DNA of 64,000 nt from NCBI RefSeq assembly GCF_030294945.1, contig NZ_AP018448.1, forward strand, positions 9,210,501-9,274,500, given 5' to 3'. Numbering within the stretch: position 1 is the first letter of the stretch; each line of letters begins with the position of its first letter. The notes beneath the pieces are model-generated. The model made no database searches, was not told where the DNA came from, and saw nothing but the letters and a program-made list of their open reading frames with translations. Source of the DNA: Streptomyces graminofaciens (GTDB lineage: Bacteria > Actinomycetota > Actinomycetes > Streptomycetales > Streptomycetaceae). Position numbers and translations under genes: made by a program. This document shows, in pieces, positions 17,226 through 25,756 of the stretch.

Positions 17226-18539
17226 CTAGGCCTCCTTCGAGAACAGTGCCCGGCCCCACCAGTCGTCCGCGTCCCGGACGCCCGGTGGGACGGCGAAGAC
17301 CGCCGAACCCACGTGCTGGATGTACTCGTTGAGCGCGTCCGTGGCCAGATTGCGCTGGATCGGGATGAACCCCTCGCGCACATCACGCTGGTAGGCGAGG
17401 AAGAACAGGCCCGCGTCGAGCCGGCCGAGGCCGTCCGTGCCGTCGGTGAAGGAGTAGCCGCGGCGCAGGATCGTCGCCCCGTGGTTGGAGTCGGGGTGCG
17501 CGAGCCGTACGTGCGCGTCCGGCAGCATCGCCTTCAGGAACGGCTTGTCCCGCTCCTTCGCCTTGCCGACCGGCGCACCCTCGCCCTTGTCCCGGCCGAA
17601 GATGTCCTCCTGCTCCTGCAGGGAGGTCCGGTCCCAGGGCTCGATGTGCATCCGGATGCGCCGGGCGACGAGGTACGAGCCGCCGGCCATCCACTCCGGG
17701 CCGTCCTTCTCGCCCACCCACACGAACTTCTTCAGCCGGTCCGTTTCGGTGCCCGCGATGTTGCGGGTGCCGTCCTTGAACCCCATGAGGTTGCGCGGGG
17801 TCTGCTCCTCCGGCGTGGTCGAGGAGGTCTTGCCGAAGCCGAGCTGCGACCAGCGCACGGCGACCTTGCCGAAGCCGATCCGGGCGAGGTTGCGGATGGC
17901 GTGCACCGCGACCTGCGGATCGTCGGCGCAGGCCTGGACGCACAGGTCGCCGCCGCTGCGGGCCCTGTCCAGGTTGTCCCCGGCGAACTGCGGCAGGTCG
18001 ACGAGGGCCTCGGGACGCGAGTCCGTCAGCCCGAACTTCTCGAACAGCGACGGCCCGAACCCGATGGTGAGGGTCAGCCGGGACGGCTTGAGGCCGAGCG
18101 CCTCACCGGTGTCGTCCGGCGGGGCCTCCGCCAGCCCGCCGTACGCGCCGTCGCCGACCGCCTTGCCGGCGGTCATCCGGCGCGCGGCGGCCGTCCAGTC
18201 CTTCAGCATCGCCACGAACTCGTCGCGGTCGTCCGTCTTCACGTCGAACGCGGCGAAGTGCAGCCGGTCCTGCACCGGCGTGGCGATACCCGCCTGGTGG
18301 GCGCCGTGGAAGGCGATCGGGGCGCCCGCGGCCGCCGCCACCGGCGAGGCGTCGTCGCCCGACCGCGCCGCGGCCACCGCGCCCCCGGCCGCGGCGGCAC
18401 CGAGCGCGAGCCCGGCACCGCCCCAGCCGATGAGCGAACGCCGGGTGGGCGCCTTCGCGTTGCCGTCCGCGCCCGCGCCCGCGTTGCCGTCCGCGCCCGC
18501 GTTGCCGTCCGCGCCCGTGTCCGTGCTCGTGTCCGTCAT
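17226..18539 (-). CDS. efeB: EfeB-type deferrochelatase/Dyp peroxidase
   Basis: A 437-residue heme peroxidase exported through Tat (TRRSLIGWGGAGLALGAAA near residues 30-50). The DyP signature GFKDGTRN near 252 carries the distal Asp, and the proximal His lies in the later conserved part. In EfeUOB systems it oxidises Fe(II) or removes iron from heme outside the cell. An N-terminal Gly-Ala-Asp-Gly-Asn repeat, encoded by near-identical 18-base units, precedes the Tat signal. It lies between efeO and efeU. Confidence 0.92.
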   Translation of the reverse strand: MTDTSTDTGADGNAGADGNAGAGADGNAKAPTRRSLIGWGGAGLALGAAAAGGAVAAARSGDDASPVAAAAGAPIAFHGAHQAGIATPVQDRLHFAAFDVKTDDRDEFVAMLKDWTAAARRMTAGKAVGDGAYGGLAEAPPDDTGEALGLKPSRLTLTIGFGPSLFEKFGLTDSRPEALVDLPQFAGDNLDRARSGGDLCVQACADDPQVAVHAIRNLARIGFGKVAVRWSQLGFGKTSSTTPEEQTPRNLMGFKDGTRNIAGTETDRLKKFVWVGEKDGPEWMAGGSYLVARRIRMHIEPWDRTSLQEQEDIFGRDKGEGAPVGKAKERDKPFLKAMLPDAHVRLAHPDSNHGATILRRGYSFTDGTDGLGRLDAGLFFLAYQRDVREGFIPIQRNLATDALNEYIQHVGSAVFAVPPGVRDADDWWGRALFSKEA

Positions 18540-18561
18540 GAGCTGACTCCTACCGACCTGG

Positions 18562-19713
18562 TTACTTCACGACCGCGGCGGCCAGCTGCGAGAGCGGCTC
18601 GGCGAGCGCGTTCACCGCGTCCGACAGCTCCTTGCGGTCGTCCTTGCCGACCTTGTCGTAGGAGACGAAGTCGTAGCCGTTCTTGTCCGCGCGGTACTTG
18701 TCGAGCAGCGTGTTCAGCGCCGCGAACTGCTTGTCGAGTTCCTTGGTCAGCTCCGGGTCGTTCTCGGAGGCGACGGACTTCAGCAGCTCGTACGACTCCT
18801 CGGCGCCCTCGACGTTGGCCTTGAAGTCGACGAGGTCGGTGTGCGAGTAGCGCTCCTCCTCGCCGGTGACCTTGCCGGTGGCGACCTCGTCGAGGAGTTC
18901 CTTGGCGCCGTTGGCCATGGAGGTCGGGGTGATCTCGGCCTTGCCGACCCGGTTCTGCCAGTCCTCCAGGTCCTTCACCAACTGGTCGGCGAGCTCGGAG
19001 TCGCGGTCGGTGAGCTTGCCGTCCTTCCACAGCGAGCGCTCCAGGCGGTGCCAGCCCGTCCAGTCCTTCTCCGGGTCCTGACCGTCCTCGAGGCCGTCCT
19101 CGCGCACATCGACCTTGGGGTCGATGTCACCGAAGGACTCGGCGACCGGCTCGGTGCGCTCCCAGCCGATCCGGGAGGGCGCGTACGCCTTCTTCGCGGC
19201 CTCGACGTCGCCGTCCTTGACGGCGTCGGCGAACACCTTCACCAGCGGCAGGGTCTCGTCGGCCTGCGCCTGGGCGTACTTGCGGTAGGCGGCGACGGCC
19301 GTGTCGAGCCGGGGATCGCGCTTGGCGACCTTGCCGGAGCCCTTGGCGGTGACCTTCTGCCGGATGCCGTCGCCCTTCATGCCGGGCTTGCAGGCGATCT
19401 GGTACTCGCCCGCCTTCACCTCGGCGGTGACCTTCTGCTTGGTGCCGGGACCTATGTTCTCGCGCTCGGTGACGACCCGGTCGTCCGGGAAGAGGACGTA
19501 GACCTCGGTGACCTTCGAGCCCTTGTTCTCGATGTCCAGCTCGATGTGCCCGGCCGGGAACTCCTTCTTCGACACCTCGCACTTGGTGTCGGTGGCGGTG
19601 ACCGCGATGACCCCGTCCTCGCCTGCGCTGCTCTTCTCGGTGCAGCCCGTGACGGCGGTCAGGGCTGCCACGGTGGTGGCGGCGGTGACGACGGAGAGTC
19701 TGAGGGGGCGCAT
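18562..19713 (-). CDS. efeO: Iron uptake lipoprotein EfeO
   Basis: A 383-residue lipoprotein (lipobox AVTGC near residue 23) with the N-terminal cupredoxin-like domain (about 30-130) and the C-terminal M75 imelysin-like domain bearing the HxxE-type YSHTDLVDF region. It binds ferrous/ferric iron and passes it to EfeU. ATG 19713 follows GGAG; an upstream ATG would remove the signal from the N-terminus. First gene of the operon, directly behind two iron boxes. Confidence 0.93.
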   Translation of the reverse strand: MRPLRLSVVTAATTVAALTAVTGCTEKSSAGEDGVIAVTATDTKCEVSKKEFPAGHIELDIENKGSKVTEVYVLFPDDRVVTERENIGPGTKQKVTAEVKAGEYQIACKPGMKGDGIRQKVTAKGSGKVAKRDPRLDTAVAAYRKYAQAQADETLPLVKVFADAVKDGDVEAAKKAYAPSRIGWERTEPVAESFGDIDPKVDVREDGLEDGQDPEKDWTGWHRLERSLWKDGKLTDRDSELADQLVKDLEDWQNRVGKAEITPTSMANGAKELLDEVATGKVTGEEERYSHTDLVDFKANVEGAEESYELLKSVASENDPELTKELDKQFAALNTLLDKYRADKNGYDFVSYDKVGKDDRKELSDAVNALAEPLSQLAAAVVK

Positions 19714-19748
19714 TTCGGCTCCAAGGGAGTACACGGGGGACACACAGA

Positions 19749-19767
19749 TAAGGTGAGGCTGCCCCAA
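19749..19767 (-). promoter_or_regulatory. Iron box A upstream of efeO
   Basis: TAAGGTGAGGCTGCCCCAA agrees at 14 of 19 positions with the DmdR1/IdeR iron box TTAGGTTAGGCTCACCTAA. It lies 36 bases upstream of the efeO start. Confidence 0.6.
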
Positions 19768-19768
19768 G

Positions 19769-19787
19769 TTATCTGAGGCTTACCTCA
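19769..19787 (-). promoter_or_regulatory. Iron box B upstream of efeO
   Basis: TTATCTGAGGCTTACCTCA matches the same consensus at 14 of 19 positions and holds the dyad TGAGG-CTTA-CCTCA. It is offset from box A by 20 bases, about two helical turns, as in tandem DtxR-family sites. Confidence 0.7.
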
Positions 19788-19987
19788 CCAAATGCCGTGC
19801 GTCCAGTGAAACGCCTCTCATCGGAGCCGTACGAGCACGGGCCGATCACGGTGGCTCAAAACAGCCCCCATGTTCCGGTCAAGTAATGGTCAAGCAAGCC
19901 GTTTCGGTCTGATCTGGACATCTCCGGTTCACGGGCCGGCGTTCGAGGAGCGGGGTCCGGGGCGGAGCACCAGGGATGGGACGGGTA

Positions 19988-20033
19988 GGGGAGGCGGGGG
20001 CGAAAACCCCTGTGGCAACGCCCCCGCCTCCCC
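19988..20033 (+). promoter_or_regulatory. Strong GC-rich hairpin before phzF-like gene
   Basis: GGGGAGGCGGGGGCG (19988-20002) and its exact complement (20019-20033) make a 15-base stem with a 16-base loop, 18 bases before the GTG at 20052. No U-run follows. It could terminate read-through or control translation of the gene. The rest of 19788-20051 shows nothing recognisable. Confidence 0.55.
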
Positions 20034-20051
20034 TGATGCTTCAATGCCTGC

Positions 20052-20696
20052 GTGACTGACTTCGACGTGCTCCGGGTGTTCTGTGGACCCGGCGGCGGAT
20101 ACGGCAACGAACTGGGCGTCGTCCGTGAGGGCTCCGTGATGCCCGACCGCACCGACCGGCAGACCTTCGCCGCCAAACTCGGTTTCAGCGAGACCGTGTT
20201 CGTCGACGACCCCGAGCGCGGTGTCATCGACATCTACACCCCCACGCTCCGTCTGCCCTTCGCCGGCCACCCCTGCGTGGGTACGGCCTGGCTCCTCGAC
20301 GTGCCCGAACTGGTCACCCCGGCCGGTGTCGTCGGAGCCCGGCTGGACGGGGAGTTCAGCTGGATCGAGGCGCTGCCCGAGTGGGCCCCGCCCCGCACGT
20401 TCCGCCAGTACGGCTCCGCCGTCGAGGTCGACGACCTGACGGTCCCGCCGCCCGGCGAGTGGATCTACGCCTGGGCCTGGGAGGACGAGGCGGCGGGCCG
20501 CGTCAGGGCGCGGGCCTTCCCCGGCCGCGACGACGGTATCGACGAGGACGAGGCCACAGGTGCCGCCGCCCTCCAGCTGACAGCCCAACTGGGCCGGGCC
20601 CTGAACATCACCCAGGGCACGGGCTCCCAGATCCTCACGGCCCCGCAGCCGCACGGGTGGGTGGAGGTGGGGGGCCGAGTCTTCTTGGAACGCTGA
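20052..20696 (+). CDS. PhzF family isomerase-like protein
   Basis: A 214-residue member of the PhzF/DAP-epimerase-like fold, shorter than the usual ~280 because of a compact second half. Blocks seen are GGGYGNELGVV near residue 14, LPFAGHPCVGTAWLL near 68 and DEDEATGAAALQL near 172, which line the substrate cleft. The first block lacks the catalytic Glu at its expected place in phenazine PhzF, so the reaction is unknown; no phenazine genes are nearby. GTG start, with the long hairpin just upstream. Confidence 0.8.
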   Translation: MTDFDVLRVFCGPGGGYGNELGVVREGSVMPDRTDRQTFAAKLGFSETVFVDDPERGVIDIYTPTLRLPFAGHPCVGTAWLLDVPELVTPAGVVGARLDGEFSWIEALPEWAPPRTFRQYGSAVEVDDLTVPPPGEWIYAWAWEDEAAGRVRARAFPGRDDGIDEDEATGAAALQLTAQLGRALNITQGTGSQILTAPQPHGWVEVGGRVFLER

Positions 20697-20704
20697 GTAC
20701 GGCC

Positions 20705-20757
20705 GCGCCCCTTCAGGGGCGCGGGGAGCTGCGCGACAAGCCCCCACGCACCCGCGG
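20705..20757 (+). repeat. Dispersed GC-rich intergenic repeat, copy 1
   Basis: A CCCCTTCAGGGG hairpin followed by GCGCGGGGAGCTGCGCGAC and a CCCCCAC tract, between convergent phzF-like and heme oxygenase genes. Related copies occur at 26491, 31126, 38432 and 61979. Confidence 0.75.
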
Positions 20758-20816
20758 CGACGAGACAACGCGCAGTCCCCGGCGGTTTCTCGCCCCCCGG
20801 CGCACCTACGCGTCAC

Positions 20817-21464
20817 CTACGCGCTCAGGGGGAACTCCTCCCCCAACGCGAGAAAGACCGCGGTGTTGAGCGCGAACGCCCGCTTGCACTCACTCACGAT
20901 CCGCTGCTTCTCCAGATCGTCCACCCGCACCCGGTCCAGCAACTCGCGATACCCCCGCTTGAACGCCGCCGGGTTGGCGATGTCCTCGAAGACGTAGAAC
21001 CGCACCCCGTCGCCCTTCTTGGCGAAGCCCCACGTCTTCTCGGCCCGGTCGCGGATGATCTGCCCGCCGGAGAGGTCGCCGAGGTAGCGCGTGTAGTGGT
21101 GGGCCACATATCCACCCGGCCACGTACGCGCGCACTCGGCGACCCGCGCCGCGTACGCCTCGGTCGCCGGAAGGGCGGTGAGGGTCGACCGCCAGCCCGG
21201 TCCGCGCAGATGCGCGAGGTCCCGCTCCAGCGCGGCCAGCCGCATCAACTCGGGTTGGACGAAGGGCCCGGCGACCGGGTCGTCGGCCAGTGCCGGCGCG
21301 CCGCTCTCCAGTTCCTCGTACACGAACCACAGCTGCTCGGTGTACCGCGTGTACGCCTCGACGCCGAGTTTCCCGCCCAGCATGTCGCCCATGAAGGTCG
21401 TGGACTCGGCCTCCGTGTGCTGCTCGTGCGAGGCGGTGCGGATGAGTGTCGAGAACGGGTCCAT
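20817..21464 (-). CDS. hmuO: Heme oxygenase (biliverdin-producing)
   Basis: A 215-residue enzyme that opens heme to biliverdin, CO and Fe(II). The proximal His is in ASHEQHTEAE near residue 17 and the distal-helix glycines in TRYLGDLSGGQ near 128. Length fits HmuO/HO-1. The gene has its own iron box just upstream, so it should be induced by iron limitation together with efeUOB; EfeB may supply heme-derived iron while HmuO works on imported heme. Confidence 0.94.
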   Translation of the reverse strand: MDPFSTLIRTASHEQHTEAESTTFMGDMLGGKLGVEAYTRYTEQLWFVYEELESGAPALADDPVAGPFVQPELMRLAALERDLAHLRGPGWRSTLTALPATEAYAARVAECARTWPGGYVAHHYTRYLGDLSGGQIIRDRAEKTWGFAKKGDGVRFYVFEDIANPAAFKRGYRELLDRVRVDDLEKQRIVSECKRAFALNTAVFLALGEEFPLSA

Positions 21465-21507
21465 GGGATCTCCGGTGCCGAGAGGGACGAGAGTCGCTCA
21501 GATCTTC

Positions 21508-21526
21508 TCTGGTTAGGTTTACCTAA
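21508..21526 (-). promoter_or_regulatory. Iron box upstream of heme oxygenase
   Basis: TCTGGTTAGGTTTACCTAA matches the Streptomyces iron box at 15 of 19 positions, with TTAGGT and ACCTAA arms. It is 44 bases upstream of the start, where a DmdR1 repressor would cover the promoter. Confidence 0.8.
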
Positions 21527-21588
21527 GTCAACAGGATACCGACGCCCTGTCGGCAAATCCATACCCAGAATCATCATCCGACCCACAC

Positions 21589-21616
21589 AAAAAACCCGCC
21601 CTCCGAAGAGAGCGGG
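21589..21616 (-). terminator. Rho-independent terminator of methionine aminopeptidase gene
   Basis: Read on the minus strand, CCCGCTC pairs with GGGCGGG across an eight-base loop and is followed by TTTTTT. It lies 30 bases past the map stop. Confidence 0.85.
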
Positions 21617-21645
21617 CCTGAGGCGAATGGGTCCGAAGCGCGACG

Positions 21646-22503
21646 CTACGGCAGCGTGAGGATCTCCGCGCCCGTGTCCGTCACCACCAGCGTGTGCTCG
21701 AACTGGGCCGTGCGCTTGCGGTCCTTGGTCACGACCGTCCAGCCGTCGTCCCACATGTCGTAGTCGTGCGACCCGAGCGTGAGCATCGGCTCGATCGTGA
21801 ACGTCATCCCGGGCTGGATCACGGTCGTCGCGTGCGGGGAGTCGTAGTGCGGGACGATCAGCCCGGAGTGGAACGACGAGTTGATCCCGTGCCCGGTGAA
21901 GTCGCGCACGACCCCGTACCCGAACCGCTTGGCGTACGACTCGATGACCCGCCCGATGATGTTGATCTGCCGCCCCGGCCTGACCGCCTTGATGGCGCGG
22001 GTGAGGGACTCATGGGTCCGCTCGACCAGGAGCTTGGACTCCTCGTCCACGTTCCCCACCAGGTACGTGGCGTTGTTGTCCCCGTGCACACCGCCGATGT
22101 ACGCCGTCACGTCGAGGTTGACGATGTCGCCGTCGCGCAGCACGGTCGAGTCGGGGATGCCGTGGCAGATGACCTCGTTGACCGAGGTGCACAGCGACTT
22201 GGGGAAGCCTCGGTAGCCGAGCGTCGACGGATAGGCCCCGTGGTCGCACATGTACTCGTGCGCGACCCGGTCCAGCTCGTCCGTGGTGACACCGGGCGCG
22301 ATGTGCTTGGCCGCCTCGGCCATCGCCCGCGCCGCGATCCGGCCGGCGATCCGCATCGCCTCGATCGTCTCGGGCGTCTGCACCTCCGGTCCGGTGTACG
22401 GCGTGGGTGCGGGCTTGCCCACGTACTCGGGTCGGCGGATGTTTCCCGGGACGGTTCGGGTGGGGGAGAGCTTCCCCGGTGCGAGCAGCGACTGGCCAGA
22501 CAT
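21646..22503 (-). CDS. map: Type I methionine aminopeptidase
   Basis: A 285-residue metalloprotease removing the initiator Met from nascent proteins. The metal ligands appear in order: [16 protein letters not shown] (two Asp), [12 protein letters not shown] (His), [11 protein letters not shown] (Glu) and QFEHTLVVT (Glu). The ~35-residue N-terminal extension with [10 protein letters not shown] resembles the SH3-ligand-like linker of actinobacterial MetAPs. ATG 22503 gives [12 protein letters not shown]. It is divergent from the small gene at 22565. Confidence 0.95.
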   Translation of the reverse strand: MSGQSLLAPGKLSPTRTVPGNIRRPEYVGKPAPTPYTGPEVQTPETIEAMRIAGRIAARAMAEAAKHIAPGVTTDELDRVAHEYMCDHGAYPSTLGYRGFPKSLCTSVNEVICHGIPDSTVLRDGDIVNLDVTAYIGGVHGDNNATYLVGNVDEESKLLVERTHESLTRAIKAVRPGRQINIIGRVIESYAKRFGYGVVRDFTGHGINSSFHSGLIVPHYDSPHATTVIQPGMTFTIEPMLTLGSHDYDMWDDGWTVVTKDRKRTAQFEHTLVVTDTGAEILTLP

Positions 22504-22564
22504 GCCAGCGAGTTTAACCAGCGGGTGTGGGGGACGATGTCCCCGAGGAAAGGAGCCGAGAACC

Positions 22565-22798
22565 ATGGCCCTGTTCAAGAAGCGCAAGCCGGTCGGGAAA
22601 CCGGGCGAGTGGTACTACTGCCTGGAGCACAAGAAGGTCGAGGAGGGTCCCGACTGCCCCGGCAAGGACCGCATGGGCCCCTACGCCTCCCCGCAGGAGG
22701 CCGCCCAGGCGATGGAGACGGCGCGTGAACGCAACGTCGAGTGGGAGGCCGACCCCCGCTGGACGGACGCACCGACACCGGGCCCGAACGACGACTGA
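22565..22798 (+). CDS. Conserved small hypothetical protein (77 aa)
   Basis: A hydrophilic protein with [31 protein letters not shown] in two parts around a Cys-His pair and a later Cys, then an [12 protein letters not shown] helix. A Cys-x2-His...Cys arrangement might bind a metal, but no family is recognised beyond actinobacterial conservation that I recall. AAAGGAG precedes the ATG. Confidence 0.75.
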   Translation: MALFKKRKPVGKPGEWYYCLEHKKVEEGPDCPGKDRMGPYASPQEAAQAMETARERNVEWEADPRWTDAPTPGPNDD

Positions 22799-22856
22799 CC
22801 CCGCCCGGCGAGTGAGCGCTGGGGTGGGTTGGGGGCCTGGAGCCGCAGCCGGTCGC

Positions 22857-22893
22857 CCGGCCTGGTAACCGCTTTAAGCGGTTACCAGGCCGG
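22857..22893. terminator. Perfect 37-base palindrome between convergent genes
   Basis: CCGGCCTGGTAACCGCTT (22857-22874) and its exact complement (22876-22893) flank a single T. The 18-base stem lies between convergent genes and has no U-run, so it fits a bidirectional terminator; the near-zero loop would also suit a protein-binding dyad. Confidence 0.6.
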
Positions 22894-22988
22894 ACGACTA
22901 CTCGGGCCGCCGTGTCGAGGGGGGCCGCGGTGCGCTGCGGGTTTGCCGGCGGGCGGCACGCCGACGCCCCAGGTTGCGAAAGATCCCG

Positions 22989-23591
22989 TCACCACCGCCC
23001 CGGCGGCGGGGCCGTCAGCCGGTCCGCCAGGCGGGACAGCCGGTCCCGCAGCCGCCCTCTGCCCCTCGGTTCCGGCAGGGCGCTCTCCCCGGCCGCCGCG
23101 CTCACCAGATGCTGCACGGTGTCCAGGTCGAGCGCCGGTTCCGGCGGTACCGCCAGCGCCTCGTGGGCCATCGCCCCCAGCTCCCGGTCCCCGGCGCCCA
23201 GCGTGAGCACCGTCGCCCCGGCCCGCCGCGCGTCGTGCACCCGCTCCAGCAGCACGGCACCCGGATCGGACGGCGCCACCACGAGCAGCGTCTCGCCCCG
23301 CCGGGCCGCCGACACCCGGCCCAGCCCGATCGCCAGATGCGCCGGGTCCGAGGGCCGCGCCGCATGCCGTACGAGCGTCGGTGACAGCTCCGGCGTACCG
23401 GACCAGGCCGCCTCGTCCACCAGATGCGCCGCCAGATGCCACGGCTCGTACTCCGCCGTGCCCACCAGCAGCAGCCCACCGCCGTACGACACCACGGACC
23501 CCCGCAGCGCCCCCGCGAACCGGCGCGTGGCCCCGGGCCACTCCGTCCCGGCGAGCACTTCCCGCAACAACGCGACCCGTACGGCGTCCAT
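22989..23591 (-). CDS. Conserved hypothetical protein, SIS-like fold features
   Basis: A 200-residue protein starting MDAVRVALLREVL. Mid-protein strands such as ETLLVVAPSDPGAVLLERV and ATVLTLGAG look like an alternating beta/alpha (SIS or Rossmann-like) sheet; the C-terminus is basic. No catalytic motif is evident and I do not recognise the family by function. ATG 23591 is preferred over the upstream frame. Confidence 0.65.
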   Translation of the reverse strand: MDAVRVALLREVLAGTEWPGATRRFAGALRGSVVSYGGGLLLVGTAEYEPWHLAAHLVDEAAWSGTPELSPTLVRHAARPSDPAHLAIGLGRVSAARRGETLLVVAPSDPGAVLLERVHDARRAGATVLTLGAGDRELGAMAHEALAVPPEPALDLDTVQHLVSAAAGESALPEPRGRGRLRDRLSRLADRLTAPPPGRW

Positions 23592-23811
23592 GCGCACGCA
23601 TCCTGCCGCAAACCGGCCGCTCGTCACCGGAATTCACCCCGGATTCGCCCGACCCGGGCACGCACGCCGAGTCGACCGATGCCACGGCGAGCAGGCCCTG
23701 GGACCCGGCGTCGCCCCACGAGGACACGGCCGGACCGCTCCACGAGACGGGTGACCGTGACCACGCTCACCTGATCGCCCCACGCGCCCGGGCCGCACGT
23801 AAAGTCGGCCC

Positions 23812-24528
23812 ATGACCTCTACCGACAGTGCACAGCAGCCGGTCGCCAAGGCCCCGGCCAAGGACCCCTTCGACCTGCCCGACGTCTCCGGTCTCGTCGT
23901 CGGTGTCCTCGGCGGCACCGGGCCGCAGGGCAAGGGGCTCGCCTACCGCCTCGCCAGGGCCGGCCAGAAGGTGATCATCGGCTCCCGGGTCGCCGACCGC
24001 GCGCAGGCCGCCGCCGAGGAGCTCGGATACGGAGTCGAGGGCGCCGACAACGCCGACACCGCCCGCCGCAGCGACATCGTGATCGTCGCGGTGCCGTGGG
24101 ACGGCCACGGCAAGACCCTGGAGTCGCTGCGCGAGGAACTGGCCGGCAAGCTCGTCGTCGACTGCGTCAACCCGCTCGGCTTCGACAAGAAGGGCGCCTA
24201 CGCGCTGAAGCCGGAGGAGGGCAGCGCCGCCGAGCAGGCCGCCGCCCTGCTGCCCGACTCCCGCGTCACCGCCGCCTTCCACCATCTGTCCGCCGTACTC
24301 CTCCAGGACCCGGAGATCGAGGAGATCGACACGGACGTCATGGTCCTCGGCGAGTTGCGCGCCGACGTCGAGATCGTGCAGGCACTGGCGAACCGCATCC
24401 CCGGCATGCGCGGCATCTTCTCCGGCCGACTGCGCAACGCCCACCAGGTGGAGTCGCTGGTCGCCAACCTGATCTCCGTCAACCGCCGCTACAAGGCCCA
24501 CGCGGGGCTCCGCCTCACCGACGTGTAG
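23812..24528 (+). CDS. npdG: NADPH-dependent F420 reductase
   Basis: A 238-residue F420H2:NADP+ oxidoreductase. VGVLGGTGPQGKGLAYRLA near residue 30 is the NADP-binding glycine loop with GSR after the second strand, and VVDCVNPLGFDKKG plus AAFHHLSA match the F420-binding side. It shuttles hydride between NADPH and coenzyme F420, feeding F420-dependent enzymes. About 20 extra N-terminal residues precede the fold. Monocistronic in appearance. Confidence 0.93.
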   Translation: MTSTDSAQQPVAKAPAKDPFDLPDVSGLVVGVLGGTGPQGKGLAYRLARAGQKVIIGSRVADRAQAAAEELGYGVEGADNADTARRSDIVIVAVPWDGHGKTLESLREELAGKLVVDCVNPLGFDKKGAYALKPEEGSAAEQAAALLPDSRVTAAFHHLSAVLLQDPEIEEIDTDVMVLGELRADVEIVQALANRIPGMRGIFSGRLRNAHQVESLVANLISVNRRYKAHAGLRLTDV

Positions 24529-24610
24529 CCGGTACCCGTACGCGTACGGGCATGGGGGACACTGGACGCCGTACCACCTCGTCCGACCGCCCTGTCAGGA
24601 GCCGACCCCC

Positions 24611-24808
24611 ATGCCCCGCCTAGCCGTCTACACGCTCATCGTCTGCCTGCTCGCCGTGGCCGCCGCCGTGGTCTCCTTCGCACGGGGCAGCTGGCTGGGC
24701 GTCGTCTGGGTACTGATGGCCGGACTGTCGTCCAACATGACCTGGTACCACCTGCGCCGGGCGAAGCTGGAGCGTCGGTCGGCGGCCGCCGCCGTCACTG
24801 AACAGTGA
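24611..24808 (+). CDS. Small membrane protein (65 aa)
   Basis: Two hydrophobic segments (YTLIVCLLAVAAAVVSF and WLGVVWVLMAGLSSNMTW) followed by a basic tail. A GGAG lies before the ATG. Function unknown. Its last 14 bases overlap the 3' end of the convergent site-2 protease gene. Confidence 0.7.
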   Translation: MPRLAVYTLIVCLLAVAAAVVSFARGSWLGVVWVLMAGLSSNMTWYHLRRAKLERRSAAAAVTEQ

Positions 24809-25595
24809 GGCAGATGTCGCTGTCCTCAGTCCAGAAGCGGTACAGCCTGAAGCCGCAGTCGGCGAGCACGTCCTGCACGCCCAACCCGCGCATGAACGCG
24901 TCGATCACGTCCCAGAACGCCTCGTTCACCGTGGGGATGAACAGCACGGCGAACACGAGCAGCAGCCCGAAGGGCGCCAGCGGCTCCACCTGCCGGCGGA
25001 TCCTGTACGACAGCCACGGCTCGATCACCCCGTAGCCGTCCAGGCCCGGCACCGGCAGGAAGTTCAGGATCGCCGCCGTGACCTGGAGCAGCGCGAGGAA
25101 CGCCAGAGCGAACAGGAAGGCCCGCGGCACCCCGTCCGTCACGCCCAGCCAGAACGGGGCCGTGCACACCGCCGCGAACAGGACGTTCGTCAACGGACCC
25201 GAGGCCGAGATCAGGCTGTGCTTCCAGCGCCCCTGGATCCGGCTCCGCTCGATGAAGACCGCGCCGCCCGGCAGACCGATACCGCCCATGATCACGAAGA
25301 CGACGGGGAGCACGATGCTGAGCAGGGCGTGCGTGTACTTCAGCGGGTTCAGCGTCAGATATCCCTTGGCGCCGATCGTGATGTCCCCGCCGTGCAGGGC
25401 CGTACGGGCGTGGGCGTACTCGTGCAGACAGAGCGAGACGATCCAGGCGGACGTCACGAACAGGAAGACGGCGATGCCCGGCACCTCGGAGAACCCGGTC
25501 CAGGTGGCCCATCCCGTGACCGCCATGACGGCCACGATCCCCACGAAGACAGGGCTGATCCTCCGGTCGCTCCGGCGGGACGCGGCGGTGGTCAT
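24795..25595 (-). CDS. Site-2 protease family protein (M50 metalloprotease)
   Basis: A 266-residue intramembrane zinc protease with six predicted membrane segments. HEYAHA near residue 57 is the HExxH zinc site and NFLPVPGLDGYG near 190 the NPxxDG-like third-ligand motif. Such proteins cleave membrane-bound regulators such as anti-sigma factors; no partner is encoded next to it. ATG 25595 is used. Confidence 0.9.
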   Translation of the reverse strand: MTTAASRRSDRRISPVFVGIVAVMAVTGWATWTGFSEVPGIAVFLFVTSAWIVSLCLHEYAHARTALHGGDITIGAKGYLTLNPLKYTHALLSIVLPVVFVIMGGIGLPGGAVFIERSRIQGRWKHSLISASGPLTNVLFAAVCTAPFWLGVTDGVPRAFLFALAFLALLQVTAAILNFLPVPGLDGYGVIEPWLSYRIRRQVEPLAPFGLLLVFAVLFIPTVNEAFWDVIDAFMRGLGVQDVLADCGFRLYRFWTEDSDICLTVQ

Positions 25596-25756
25596 GGGGC
25601 TCCTAGGGCTCTGGCTCACAGGGACGACTGCCCGACCGTACCGGGCACATGCGGAAAACGTCTCGCCAGCGCCGTGGAGTTCCTAGCAAGGTGGGGTCCA
25701 TGGCTTGGTCAAGCAGCCGTACGGTGACGACCGCCCGCCCGAACCGACCGGAGACA

